Shown piece after piece: positions 1-7,500 of a DNA stretch of 24,509 nt. The stretch comes from QWPN01 sp044238145. Lineage in GTDB: Bacteria; Planctomycetota; Planctomycetia; Pirellulales; UBA1268. Made by a program: the position numbers and the translations under genes. Positions within the stretch are counted from its first letter, which is position 1. Each line of letters starts with the position of its first letter. Under the pieces are notes generated by a model. The model saw only the letters and a program-made list of their open reading frames with translations. It ran no database searches and had not been told where the DNA came from. The stretch lies in NCBI GenBank assembly GCA_044238145.1, contig JBIIDT010000043.1, positions 1 to 24,509 of the forward strand, given 5' to 3'.

Positions 1-411
1 CTCTGGAACCTCTACAACACGAAGGTCCGCAAGGGGGAGAGCATCCGCGTCTTCCCGCTCTCCAACTGGACCGAGCTCGACGTCTGGCAGTACATCCACC
101 TCGAGAAGATCCCGATCGTGCCCCTGTACTTCGCCGCCGAGCGGCCGATCGTGTGGCGGGACGGCGTGATGATCATGGTGGACGACGAGCGGCTGCCGCT
201 GAAGCCGGGTGAGAAGCCCGAGATGCGCCGGGTGCGGTTCCGCACGCTCGGCTGCTACCCGCTCTCGGGCGCGGTCGATTCCAACGCCACGACGCTCCCT
301 GAGATCATCCAGGAGATGCTCCTGACGACGTTCTCGGAGCGGCAGGGCCGGCTGATCGATTCCGACGAGGCGGGCTCGATGGAGAAGAAGAAGAAGGAGG
401 GCTATTTTTGA
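1..411 (+). CDS. cysD: Sulfate adenylyltransferase subunit 2 (CysD), 3' part
   Basis: This is the C-terminal 136 residues of CysD, open at the left window edge. CysD is the PP-loop ATP pyrophosphatase subunit of ATP sulfurylase and makes APS from sulfate and ATP together with the GTPase CysN. The visible part carries family-typical stretches: FPLSNWTELDVWQYI near the start, then the ERPIVWRDG and RTLGCYPLSGAV segments, and the conserved tail ERQGRLIDSDEAGSMEKKKK before the TGA at 409-411. The PP-loop itself lies outside the window. The partner gene cysNC follows on the same strand after 219 bp, an unusually wide gap for this pair, filled by a palindromic repeat. The identification is firm; only the N-terminus is missing. 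Confidence 0.96.
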   Translation, partial: LWNLYNTKVRKGESIRVFPLSNWTELDVWQYIHLEKIPIVPLYFAAERPIVWRDGVMIMVDDERLPLKPGEKPEMRRVRFRTLGCYPLSGAVDSNATTLPEIIQEMLLTTFSERQGRLIDSDEAGSMEKKKKEGYF

Positions 412-513
412 AGCCTGCCCGTCTCCGGCCGTTGCTACGGACCGCGGCCGGGCCGCGGCCGCAGAACGGCCATCAGGAAAGCGCGGCCCGTTGGCATCCC
501 CAGATGCTGAACG

Positions 514-583
514 CCGGAATCGGCGGCTGCGGAGGAGCCTCAGGCGTATCCTCGCCGTAGCGACGGAGCAGCCGCCGTTCCGG
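514..583. repeat. Imperfect palindrome between cysD and cysNC
   Basis: The 412-630 gap holds an inverted repeat. Arm 514-530 (CCGGAATCGGCGGCTGC) pairs with 568-583 (GCAGCCGCCGTTCCGG), with one unpaired T. Between the arms lies GGCGTATCCTCGCC (543-556), itself a short hairpin, which recurs exactly downstream of rmlC at 10965-10978. There is no T-run, so a classical intrinsic terminator is unlikely. It may be a REP-like dispersed element or an RNA structure that tunes expression between the two cys genes. The rest of the gap shows no gene. Confidence 0.55.
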
Positions 584-630
584 CGGCAATGCGGACGGCT
601 TCGATCTCCACCAAGTTGACTCTCCCCATC

Positions 631-2565
631 ATGTCACACCAATCCAGCCTCATCGCCACCAACATCGACGAATACCTCGCGCAGCACGAGCGCAAGGAGC
701 TGCTCCGCTTCATCACCTGCGGCAGCGTGGACGACGGCAAGAGCACGCTCATCGGCCGGCTGTTCTACGAGTCGAAGATGATCTACGAGGATCAGCTCGC
801 CGCCATCAAGAAGGACACGGGCCGCTACGGCACGACCGGCGAGGAGGTCGATCTCGCCCTGTTCACCGACGGCCTCGAGGACGAGCGGCAGCAGGGGATC
901 ACGATCGACGTGGCGTATCGGTATTTTTCGACCGACAAGCGGAAGTTCATCATCGCCGACACGCCCGGCCACGAGCAGTACACGCGGAACATGGCCACCG
1001 GGGCCTCGACGGCGGACCTGGCCATCATCTTGATCGACGCCCGCCACGGCGTGCTCCCGCAGACGAAGCGGCATTCGTTCATCGTCTCGCTGCTCGGCAT
1101 CCGGCACATCGTCGTGGCCATCAACAAGATGGACATCGTCGGGTTCGACGAGGCGGTGTTCGAGCGGATCAAGCAGGACTACGTCAACTTCGCCAGCCGC
1201 CTCGAGCTGCCCGACGTCCACTTCATGCCGATCTCGGCGCTCAAGGGGGACAACGTCGTCGCCCCGAGCCCGAACATGCCCTGGTACACGGGCTCGCCGC
1301 TGATGCCGCTCTTGGAGACGGTGTACATCGGCTCCGACCGCAACATGGAGGACTTCCGCTTCCCGGTGCAGCTGGTCCTGCGGCCGAATCTCGACTTCCG
1401 CGGCTTCTCGGGCACGATCGCGTCGGGCATCGTCCGCAAGGGGGACGAGGTGATGAGCCTGCCGTCGCGGAAGAAGAGCCGCGTGAAGAGCATCGTCACG
1501 TTCGACGGCGAGCTCGAGGAGGCCTTCGCCCCGCGGTCGGTGACGCTCACGCTCGAGGACGAGATCGACTCCAGCCGCGGCGACATGCTCGTGCGGCCGG
1601 GCAACGTGCCGAAGGTCGATCACAAGTTCGACGCCATGGTCGTGTGGATGGCCGAGGAGCCGCTCGTCCCCGGCAAGCAGTACCTCTTCAAGCAGACGAG
1701 CAAGGTGGCCCCCGGCGCGGTCGGCTCGCTCCGCTACCGCGTGGACATCAACACGCTCCATCGCCAGCCGGCGCCGACGCTGGCGCTCAACGAGATCGGC
1801 CGCTGCGCGATCACGCTCACGAGCCCGATCGCCTACGACGCCTACCGCCGCAACCGGGCGACGGGTTCGTTCATCATGATCGACCGGCTCACCAACGCCA
1901 CGGTGGCCGCCGGCATGATCCTCGACCGCGAGCACGAGGACGGCGGCAAGGCTCACTGGGACGACGAGCCGGCCGCGGCCGGACTGCAGGAGGCGGCCAG
2001 CGGCGTCACGGCCGCCGAGCGCGAGGCCCGCTTCGGCCAGAAGCCGGCCACGATCCTGTTCACGGGCCTCACCGGCTCGGGCAAGACGACGCTCGCCCAG
2101 GCGGTGGAGCGACGGCTGTTCGACCTCGGCCGGGCCGTGGCGGTGCTCGACGGCCAGTCGCTGCGGCTGGGAATCAGCCGCGACCTGGGCTTCTCCGCCG
2201 AGGAACGCAGCGAGAACCTCCGCCGCGGGGTCGAGGTGGCCCGGCTGTTCAACGAGGCGGGGATCGTGGTACTGGCGGCCTTCGTGGCCCCCGACGAGGC
2301 CGTACGGCGGAAGGCGGCCGAGCGGGTGGGCGGCGAGCGGTTCCTGGTCGTGCACCTCGCCGCGCCGCTCGACGTCTGCCGGCGGCGCGATACCGACGGG
2401 CATTACGCGCTCGCCGACTCCGGTGACATCGCGAACTTCCCCGGCGTCACCGCCGCCTACGAGCCACCGACGAACCCGGACCTCGTCCTCCCGACGCACG
2501 AGTGGCCCGTGGGCAAGTGCGTGGACGCCGTCGTGGCCCTGCTCGAGGCCCGGGGCATCCTCTGA
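631..2565 (+). CDS. cysNC: Bifunctional sulfate adenylyltransferase subunit 1 / APS kinase (CysN-CysC fusion)
   Basis: This 644-residue fusion activates sulfate. The N-terminal EF-Tu-like GTPase (CysN) drives ATP sulfurylase with CysD, and the C-terminal APS kinase (CysC) turns APS into PAPS. GTPase motifs are clear: GSVDDGKST (G1), DTPGHEQY (G3), NKMD (G4) and SALKGDN (G5). The kinase P-loop GLTGSGKT sits at about residues 479-486, followed by DLGFSAEERSENLRR and NFPGVTAAYEPP. The usual kinase motif DGDN is DGQS here, so one acidic residue is missing. The start at 631 gives the typical MSHQSSLIATNIDEYL N-terminus; an in-frame ATG at 589 would add 14 residues without family support. No strong Shine-Dalgarno site is visible. 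Confidence 0.95.
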   Translation: MSHQSSLIATNIDEYLAQHERKELLRFITCGSVDDGKSTLIGRLFYESKMIYEDQLAAIKKDTGRYGTTGEEVDLALFTDGLEDERQQGITIDVAYRYFSTDKRKFIIADTPGHEQYTRNMATGASTADLAIILIDARHGVLPQTKRHSFIVSLLGIRHIVVAINKMDIVGFDEAVFERIKQDYVNFASRLELPDVHFMPISALKGDNVVAPSPNMPWYTGSPLMPLLETVYIGSDRNMEDFRFPVQLVLRPNLDFRGFSGTIASGIVRKGDEVMSLPSRKKSRVKSIVTFDGELEEAFAPRSVTLTLEDEIDSSRGDMLVRPGNVPKVDHKFDAMVVWMAEEPLVPGKQYLFKQTSKVAPGAVGSLRYRVDINTLHRQPAPTLALNEIGRCAITLTSPIAYDAYRRNRATGSFIMIDRLTNATVAAGMILDREHEDGGKAHWDDEPAAAGLQEAASGVTAAEREARFGQKPATILFTGLTGSGKTTLAQAVERRLFDLGRAVAVLDGQSLRLGISRDLGFSAEERSENLRRGVEVARLFNEAGIVVLAAFVAPDEAVRRKAAERVGGERFLVVHLAAPLDVCRRRDTDGHYALADSGDIANFPGVTAAYEPPTNPDLVLPTHEWPVGKCVDAVVALLEARGIL

Positions 2566-2585
2566 GCGAGCGCCGCGCGGGCCGA

Positions 2586-2966
2586 TCAGAACGGCACGTC
2601 GTCGGCGCCGGCTGCGGCGAGGTCGTCGTTGATGTCGATGGCGTCGTCCGGGCCATCGTCGGCCCGCCCACCCGCGGACAGCCGCTTGAACGAGATCGCC
2701 TCGGCGCTGAGGAAGTACTTGGCTTCACTCGCCTCATCCCGCTGCCAGCGGCGACCGCTGAGGCGGTAGGTCACCTCGATCTGGTCTCCCGGCGAGAGTT
2801 CGTCCACGGCATCGCAGGCATCCTTCAAGAACTCGACGGGGATGAAGTTCGTGAACGTGCCCTTCTTCTGCTCGAGCACCACCATCCGCTTGCGAAACCC
2901 CTTCTGGCCGAAGGTCTTGGTCTCCTCGATCAGGTGAACGGCGCCGCGGACGGTCGGGTCTTTCAT
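2586..2966 (-). CDS. DUF3127-family small OB-fold-like protein with SSB-type tail
   Basis: A 126-residue protein. The core at about residues 5-95 (GAVHLIEETKTFGQKGFRKR, then FIPVEFLKDACDAVDEL, then GDQIEVTYRLSGRRW) resembles the DUF3127 family, which looks like a single-strand nucleic-acid-binding OB fold. The C-terminus is acidic and disordered and ends in DDVPF, very close to the DDIPF tip with which bacterial SSB recruits repair and replication partners. The ATG at 2964-2966 fits the family N-terminus; upstream in-frame sequence is Arg/Pro-rich and unlikely to be coding. It is convergent with cysNC (20 bp apart) and divergent from mogA. The family assignment is from memory of its motifs. 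A DNA-binding role is inference. Confidence 0.75.
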   Translation of the reverse strand: MKDPTVRGAVHLIEETKTFGQKGFRKRMVVLEQKKGTFTNFIPVEFLKDACDAVDELSPGDQIEVTYRLSGRRWQRDEASEAKYFLSAEAISFKRLSAGGRADDGPDDAIDINDDLAAAGADDVPF

Positions 2967-3065
2967 GGTTCGTCGGTCGTGGGGTGTCTGGGATCGGCCG
3001 GGCACCGCCGCGCGGCGCCTCCGCGGAGAGACTATCACACGCCGCCGTTGGCGACCGGCGAACGC

Positions 3066-3095
3066 TTGCGGCCGTGCCGCCGGCCGACCTATCCT
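3066..3095 (+). promoter_or_regulatory. Candidate promoter of mogA
   Basis: TTGCGG (3066-3071), an 18-nt spacer and TATCCT (3090-3095) form a sigma-70-like promoter. The -10 ends only 7 nt before the mogA ATG at 3103 and no Shine-Dalgarno site lies between, so transcription would start at or next to the start codon (leaderless mRNA). Prediction only. Confidence 0.35.
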
Positions 3096-3102
3096 CCACC
3101 CC

Positions 3103-3651
3103 ATGGCAGCCACCCCCGCCGTCATCGGCATCCTCACCGTCTCCGACCGGGCGAGCCGCGGTGACTATGCCGACGAGGGCGGCCCCGCGATCCGGGCCTA
3201 TCTCGCCGAGGTGCTGGCGTCGCCGTGGGAGGCCAGGGAGCAGATCGTGCCCGACGAGATCGACGCCATCGCCGCGGCGATCCACGACCTGGCCGCGGCG
3301 GGCTGCTGCCTCGTCGTCACGACCGGCGGCACCGGCCCCGCGCCCCGCGACGTCACCCCCGAGGCCACGGAGCAGGTGTGCACGAAGATGCTGCCCGGGT
3401 TCGGCGAGCGGATGCGGCAGGTGTCGCTGCAGTACGTGCCGACGGCGATCCTCTCCCGGCAGACGGCGGGCGTCTGCGGCGGGGCGCTCGTCGTCAACCT
3501 GCCGGGCCGGCCCAAGAGCATCCGCGAGTGCCTCGACGCCGTGTTCCCCGCGATTCCCTACTGCGTGGATCTGATCCGCACCGGCGTGGACGAGGCCGCG
3601 CGGCTGGAGACGAACCCCGAGCGGCTGATTGCCTTCCGTCCGCAGTCGTGA
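3103..3651 (+). CDS. mogA: Molybdopterin adenylyltransferase, MogA/MoaB family
   Basis: A 182-residue cytosolic protein of the MogA/MoaB fold. MogA adenylates molybdopterin before metal insertion in molybdenum-cofactor synthesis. Family motifs are present: GILTVSDRASRGDYADEGGP at the N-terminus, the substrate loop TTGGTGPAPRDVTPEA (about residues 74-89) and NLPGRPKSI near the C-terminus. The length matches stand-alone MogA proteins. The ATG at 3103 directly precedes the conserved first strand. No other molybdenum-cofactor gene lies in the window; the next gene downstream encodes a secreted esterase and is probably unrelated. MogA and MoaB are hard to separate by eye, so the exact subfamily is less certain than the fold. 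Confidence 0.88.
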   Translation: MAATPAVIGILTVSDRASRGDYADEGGPAIRAYLAEVLASPWEAREQIVPDEIDAIAAAIHDLAAAGCCLVVTTGGTGPAPRDVTPEATEQVCTKMLPGFGERMRQVSLQYVPTAILSRQTAGVCGGALVVNLPGRPKSIRECLDAVFPAIPYCVDLIRTGVDEAARLETNPERLIAFRPQS

Positions 3652-3673
3652 TCCGTATCCTGGAGGTCTTGCG

Positions 3674-4795
3674 ATGAAACTCTGGCCCCTGGCGGCGCTC
3701 GCCGGCGCCTGCATCCTCATGACCGAATCGCCCGTGACCGCGGCACCGCCGAACGTGGCGTGGCACGACGTCACCTCGTGGGGCGTGGAGGGCCGGCTCT
3801 GGGAGGACGAGGAGCGGCTGCGGTGGTTCGACCGCTTTCCCGCTGCGGCCGAGAAGACCGTGCCGCAGAACGTCTGGAACTTGAGCCGCGACAGCGCCGG
3901 CATGGCCGTCCGCTTCGAAACCGACGCGCAGACCATCCGCGTCCGCATGAACCTGCTGAAGGAGAAGCTCGCCTCGCCCCACATGCCGGCCACCGGCGTC
4001 AGCGGCCTCGATCTCTACGCCCGCGACACGACCGGCCGCTGGCGGTGGGTCGCGGCCACGAAGCCCGAAAAGCAGGAGTTCGAGGCCGATCTGATCACGG
4101 GCCTCGCGCCCGGCCGGCGGGAATACCTGGCGTACCTGCCGCTCTACAACGGCGTGGAGAGCCTCGCGATCGGCGTGCCGGAAGGAACGGCCTTCCAGGG
4201 TCTCGCTGCCCGCGGCAAGCCGATCGTGTTCTACGGCACCTCGATCACGCACGGCGCCTGCGCCAGCCGGCCCGGCATGGCCCACGTCGCCATCCTCGGC
4301 CGGCGGCTCGACCGGCCGGTGGCGAACGTCGGCTTTTCCGGCAACGGGAAGATGGACGCGGCCGTGGGCGACCTGCTCGCCCGCCTCGACGCGGCCTGCT
4401 ACGTGATCGACTGCCTGCCCAACATGGACGCGAAGCTCGTCCGCGAGCGGTGCGTGCCGCTCGTCAAGCAGCTGCGTGCGGCCCGGCCTGCGGTGCCGAT
4501 CGTGCTCGTCGAGGACCGGCGGTTCACCAACGAGTGGATCCTGCCGGCCAAAAAGGCGTTCCACGACGCCAACCATGCCGCGCTGCGCGAGGCGTTCGAC
4601 GCCCTGCGGCGCGACGGCGTCGGCGGCCTCTTCTACCTGCAGGGCGACGGCCTGCTCGGCAACGACGGCGAGGGTGCGGTGGACGCCTCCCATCCGACCG
4701 ACCTCGGCTTCCTGCGGCAGGCCGACGCCTTCGAGCCGGTGCTGCGCGAGGCCCTTCAGGAGCCGAGCGCCCGGGCGAGCTCCGGGGCGAAGTAG
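3674..4795 (+). CDS. Secreted SGNH/GDSL-type esterase with GxDLY domain
   Basis: A 373-residue protein with a signal peptide (about residues 1-23, cleavage near VTA-AP). An N-terminal beta domain contains the signature GLDLY at 111-115 (GxDLY, SGNH_hydro_N type). The catalytic SGNH domain follows: nucleophile Ser190 in FYGTSITHG, Asn224 in the FSGNG block, and Asp337/His340 in VDASHPTDLGF. Such proteins are usually extracytoplasmic carbohydrate or acyl esterases; the substrate cannot be told. GGAGG at 3662-3666 ahead of the ATG supports this start. The last 40 bp (4756-4795) overlap the 3' end of hemB on the other strand, so both C-termini are read from the same DNA. Confidence 0.87.
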   Translation: MKLWPLAALAGACILMTESPVTAAPPNVAWHDVTSWGVEGRLWEDEERLRWFDRFPAAAEKTVPQNVWNLSRDSAGMAVRFETDAQTIRVRMNLLKEKLASPHMPATGVSGLDLYARDTTGRWRWVAATKPEKQEFEADLITGLAPGRREYLAYLPLYNGVESLAIGVPEGTAFQGLAARGKPIVFYGTSITHGACASRPGMAHVAILGRRLDRPVANVGFSGNGKMDAAVGDLLARLDAACYVIDCLPNMDAKLVRERCVPLVKQLRAARPAVPIVLVEDRRFTNEWILPAKKAFHDANHAALREAFDALRRDGVGGLFYLQGDGLLGNDGEGAVDASHPTDLGFLRQADAFEPVLREALQEPSARASSGAK

Positions 4796-5760
4796 GTGAG
4801 GATCCCGTCGGCCCCGGCCCGCTTCATCACCAGCACGCTCTCGAGTGCCGCCGCGGGGCCGTCGAGCCAGCCGTTGGCCGCGGCTGCCTTGATCATCGCG
4901 TACTCGCCGCTCACCTGGTAGGCGAAGGTCGGCACGCCGAAGGTCGTCTTCACGCGGTGGACGATGTCGAGGGCCGTGCCAGCGGGCTTGACCATCACCA
5001 TGTCAGCCCCCTCGGCGAGATCGAGGGCCACCTCGCGGAGGGCCTCGTCCGCGTTGGCCGGATTCATCTGGTAGGTCTTCTTGTCGGCCACGCCCAACGC
5101 CGCCTTGCTGCCGACGGCGTCGCGGAACGGCCCGTAGAAAGCCGAGGCGTACTTGGCGGCGTACGACAGGATACAGACGCCCTCGTGCCCGGCGGCGTCG
5201 AGGTGCTCGCGGATCGCCCCCACGCGGCCGTCCATCATGTCGGACGGCGCGACGACGTGGCAGCCCGCCTCGGCGAGCACGACCGCCTGCCGGACGAGCA
5301 CCTCGACCGTCTCGTCGTTGACGATGCTTCCATCCACGAGCAGGCCGTCGTGGCCGTGGGTCGTGTAGGGATCGAGGGCCACGTCGCAAATGATGCCGAC
5401 GGTGTCGCCGAGTTCCCGCTTGATCGCGTGCACGGTGCGGCAGACGAGGTTGTCGGGGTCGAGGGCCAGCCGACCGTCGTCGGTCTTGAGGGTCGGCTCC
5501 GTGACGGGAAACACCGCGATCGCCGGGATGCCGAGCCTGGCGGCCTCGGCGGCGGCCCGGACCACGCCCTCGATAGGCAAGCGCTCCACGCCCGGCATGC
5601 TCGGCACGGCGGCCGGCTCACGGTGGTCGTGGACGAAGAGCGGCCACACCAGGTCGGCGGCGGAGAGGTTCGTCTCCGCCACGGCACGGCGCAGCCACGC
5701 GTGCCGCCGCAGTCGCCTGAGCCGCGTATCGGGAAACCGGCCGGGGAAGGATGCGGTCAT
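4756..5760 (-). CDS. hemB: Delta-aminolevulinic acid dehydratase (porphobilinogen synthase)
   Basis: A 334-residue HemB, which condenses two 5-aminolevulinate molecules to porphobilinogen in haem and tetrapyrrole synthesis. The two active-site lysines are visible: Lys203 in SYAAKYASAFYGPFRDA and the Schiff-base Lys258 in MVMVKPAG. The metal segment reads DVALDPYTTHGHDG (126-139): the three cysteines of zinc-type HemB are replaced by Ala128, Asp130 and Asp138, which places it with the Asp-rich, zinc-independent (Mg2+/K+) type. It is the last gene of a minus-strand operon; its ATG overlaps the queD stop as ATGA (5757-5760). Its 3' end overlaps the convergent esterase gene by 40 bp. Confidence 0.97.
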   Translation of the reverse strand: MTASFPGRFPDTRLRRLRRHAWLRRAVAETNLSAADLVWPLFVHDHREPAAVPSMPGVERLPIEGVVRAAAEAARLGIPAIAVFPVTEPTLKTDDGRLALDPDNLVCRTVHAIKRELGDTVGIICDVALDPYTTHGHDGLLVDGSIVNDETVEVLVRQAVVLAEAGCHVVAPSDMMDGRVGAIREHLDAAGHEGVCILSYAAKYASAFYGPFRDAVGSKAALGVADKKTYQMNPANADEALREVALDLAEGADMVMVKPAGTALDIVHRVKTTFGVPTFAYQVSGEYAMIKAAAANGWLDGPAAALESVLVMKRAGADGILTYFAPELARALGS

Positions 5761-6272
5761 GGGGACGGTCTCCGATCGACGACCACGGCCGCCCCGACCG
5801 GCAGGGCCGCGGCGGCCGCGCCGCCCGCACGCGAGGCCACCGCACACGCCTCGTCGGTCTCCCACACGCTCACCCGCCGGGCCACGACGCCGAGGCCCGC
5901 GAGCACGTGCGGCGCCACCACCTCGAGCAGGTAGCGGGCCATGTTCTCGGCGGTCGGGTTCCACGGGAGGATGAAGTACTTGGTGGGCTCGGCCGCCCGC
6001 ACCGCCGCCAGCGCCGTCGCATCCTCCGCGAACAGGATGAAGGCGTGGTCCCAGTGCTCGTCGAGCCAGCCGAGCATCCGCTTCTTGATCAGCGAGAAGT
6101 CGACCACCCGGCCCACGGCGTCCACCGCCGCCCCGCCCCCCTCGGCCTCCACCTCGATGTCCACGCGGTAGTTGTGGCCGTGGAGGAAGGCGCACCGCCC
6201 TTCGTGGCCGTAGAGCCGGTGGCCGGCGCAGAACGAGAGCCGGCGGACGAGGGCCAGGTGCGTGGAGGCCAT
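5757..6272 (-). CDS. queD: 6-carboxytetrahydropterin synthase / 6-pyruvoyltetrahydropterin synthase family (QueD-like)
   Basis: A 171-residue protein of the QueD/PTPS family, which acts on dihydroneopterin triphosphate in queuosine/7-deazaguanine or pterin synthesis. The zinc ligands are His18 (FCAGHRL), His31 and His33 (FLHGHNY), with the catalytic cysteine at Cys27. Further family motifs are the WDHAF block, PTAENMARYLLE and a C-terminal Glu in VWETDEACA. The protein is longer than E. coli QueD because of loop insertions and a short Ala-rich C-terminal tail. The start lies 5 bp downstream of the TatD-family gene, and the stop overlaps the hemB start, so translation is probably coupled. The QueD versus PTPS substrate is not decided by the sequence alone. 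Confidence 0.88.
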   Translation of the reverse strand: MASTHLALVRRLSFCAGHRLYGHEGRCAFLHGHNYRVDIEVEAEGGGAAVDAVGRVVDFSLIKKRMLGWLDEHWDHAFILFAEDATALAAVRAAEPTKYFILPWNPTAENMARYLLEVVAPHVLAGLGVVARRVSVWETDEACAVASRAGGAAAAALPVGAAVVVDRRPSP

Positions 6273-6277
6273 CGTGG

Positions 6278-7120
6278 TCACCCGCAGGCGGGCTCCTCGA
6301 CGGCGGTTTCCACCCGGATCGGCTTGATGTCGAACTTCGGGTTCTGCCCGAGGAACCGGCAGGGGTTGTTGTGGAACACCTCGATGGCGTCCTGCAACGA
6401 GTGGCCGCGGCGCCGGTACTCGAGGATGCACTCCTGGAGGGTGAACGGGTCGCTCGGCCCCCAGTCGGCCGAGGAGTTCACGAGGATCCGCTCCGTGCCG
6501 TACTTCTCCAGCATGTCCACGGCCCGCTTCGGCGAGCACTTCGTGATCGGGTAGAGCGTGAAGCCCACCCAGTAGCCGGCGTCGAGGCAGGGTTTGATCG
6601 TCTGCTCCTCGACGTGGTCGATCCAGATGCGTTCCGGATCGACCTTCATCCCGGCGAGCACCTCGAGCACCCGCTTCGTGCCATGGGCCTTGTCGGCGAG
6701 GTGCGGCGTGTGGATGAGCACGAGCTGGCCGTGCTGCATCGCGATCTCGACATGGGCCTCGAGCGAGGCACACTCATTTTTCGTCGACTTGTGGAGGCCC
6801 GTCTCACCGACGCCGAGCACGGTGGGCTTGGCGAAGAACTCGGGGAAGTGCTCGAGGACCTCGCGGGTGAGCGTCGGGTTCTCCGCCTCCTTCGGGTTCA
6901 CGGCCACCCAGCAGAAGTGGCGGATGCCGTACTGGGCGGCCCGCGTCGGCTCGAACTCGCTGATCTGCCGGAAGTAGTCGATGAACGTCTCCGGGTAGAG
7001 CCGGTCGAAGCCGGCCCAGAAGGCAGGCTCGGCCACGGCGACCACGCCGCTCATCGCCATCCGCTCGTAGTCCTGGGCGGTGCGGGCGATGGCGTGGTAG
7101 TGCGGCTGGATGATCTGCAT
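6278..7120 (-). CDS. TatD-family metal-dependent hydrolase (EboB-like)
   Basis: A 280-residue TIM-barrel amidohydrolase of the TatD group. Metal-ligand positions are recognisable: His7/His9 in IQPHYHAIAR, Glu in GVGETGLHKS, His in LIHTPHLADK, His in WIDHVEEQT and Asp in VNSSADWGPSD. The wording of these blocks (PHYHAIART, AVAEPAFWAGFDR, NPKEAEN, NSSADWGPSDP) resembles the EboB branch found in ebo clusters for export or handling of prenylated or sugar-derived metabolites more than the TatD DNase. No eboA, eboC or eboD partner is visible here. It lies between a small unknown gene (23 bp upstream) and queD (5 bp downstream) in one operon. The substrate is unknown and the EboB link rests on remembered motifs. 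Confidence 0.82.
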   Translation of the reverse strand: MQIIQPHYHAIARTAQDYERMAMSGVVAVAEPAFWAGFDRLYPETFIDYFRQISEFEPTRAAQYGIRHFCWVAVNPKEAENPTLTREVLEHFPEFFAKPTVLGVGETGLHKSTKNECASLEAHVEIAMQHGQLVLIHTPHLADKAHGTKRVLEVLAGMKVDPERIWIDHVEEQTIKPCLDAGYWVGFTLYPITKCSPKRAVDMLEKYGTERILVNSSADWGPSDPFTLQECILEYRRRGHSLQDAIEVFHNNPCRFLGQNPKFDIKPIRVETAVEEPACG

Positions 7121-7143
7121 GGCGTCTGCTCCCGGGGCGGGCG

Positions 7144-7380
7144 TCAGGTCTTGGCGAACAGCTCGAGCAGGGTCACCGTCCGCTCCCCGGCGGGCGCCTG
7201 GTCGGCGAGCACCGCGAGGGCCTCGCGCAGGGCCTGCAGCCGGGCGTCGCCCTCAGCCGCCCCCTTCCCGCCGCCGCGGCCCACGGCCGCGTCGTAGCGA
7301 TCGAGGAGCGCCGCCACCTCGAGCAGCTGGTGCCGCGCCTCGAGGAAGTATGCGTCGATGACCTGTTTCGGGGAGAGCAT
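7144..7380 (-). CDS. Small conserved-looking protein of unknown function
   Basis: A 78-residue soluble protein I cannot assign to a named family. The N-terminal half is predicted helical with alternating acidic and basic residues (SPKQVIDAYFLEARHQLLEV, then AALLDRYDAA). A Gly/Lys-rich linker follows and a second helix (LQALREALAVLADQ) leads to the tail TVTLLELFAKT. It is the first gene of the minus-strand operon with the TatD-family hydrolase, QueD and HemB, ending 23 bp before the hydrolase start, so it may be a partner of the hydrolase. The ATG at 7378-7380 was chosen because it directly precedes the regular helix; an in-frame ATG at 7416 would add 12 residues. Confidence 0.7.
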   Translation of the reverse strand: MLSPKQVIDAYFLEARHQLLEVAALLDRYDAAVGRGGGKGAAEGDARLQALREALAVLADQAPAGERTVTLLELFAKT

Positions 7381-7411
7381 GAGATGACCGCGGTGTGGTG
7401 GAAACTCCTGT

Positions 7412-7417
7412 ATCATA
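7412..7417 (-). promoter_or_regulatory. Candidate -10 element of the small gene-TatD-queD-hemB operon
   Basis: On the minus strand TATGAT lies 31 bp before the ATG at 7380, in the 120-bp gap shared with the divergent rmlB gene. No convincing -35 is visible at 17 bp. The same bases could instead provide an upstream ATG start, so this is weak. Confidence 0.25.
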
Positions 7418-7500
7418 GCCTTCAGTAGGGCGGTCGGCCGCCGATCCGTGGCGCGGGGCCGCGGCGACGACGCGGGCCGCCCCGGCCCCCGTTTTTCCGC

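Noticed and set aside
634..2499. Open frame of about 620 codons antisense to cysNC
   Set aside because: It is a by-product of high GC and codon bias in the real gene; the translation is Arg/His/Val/Asp-rich, matches no family, and the plus strand is clearly CysNC.
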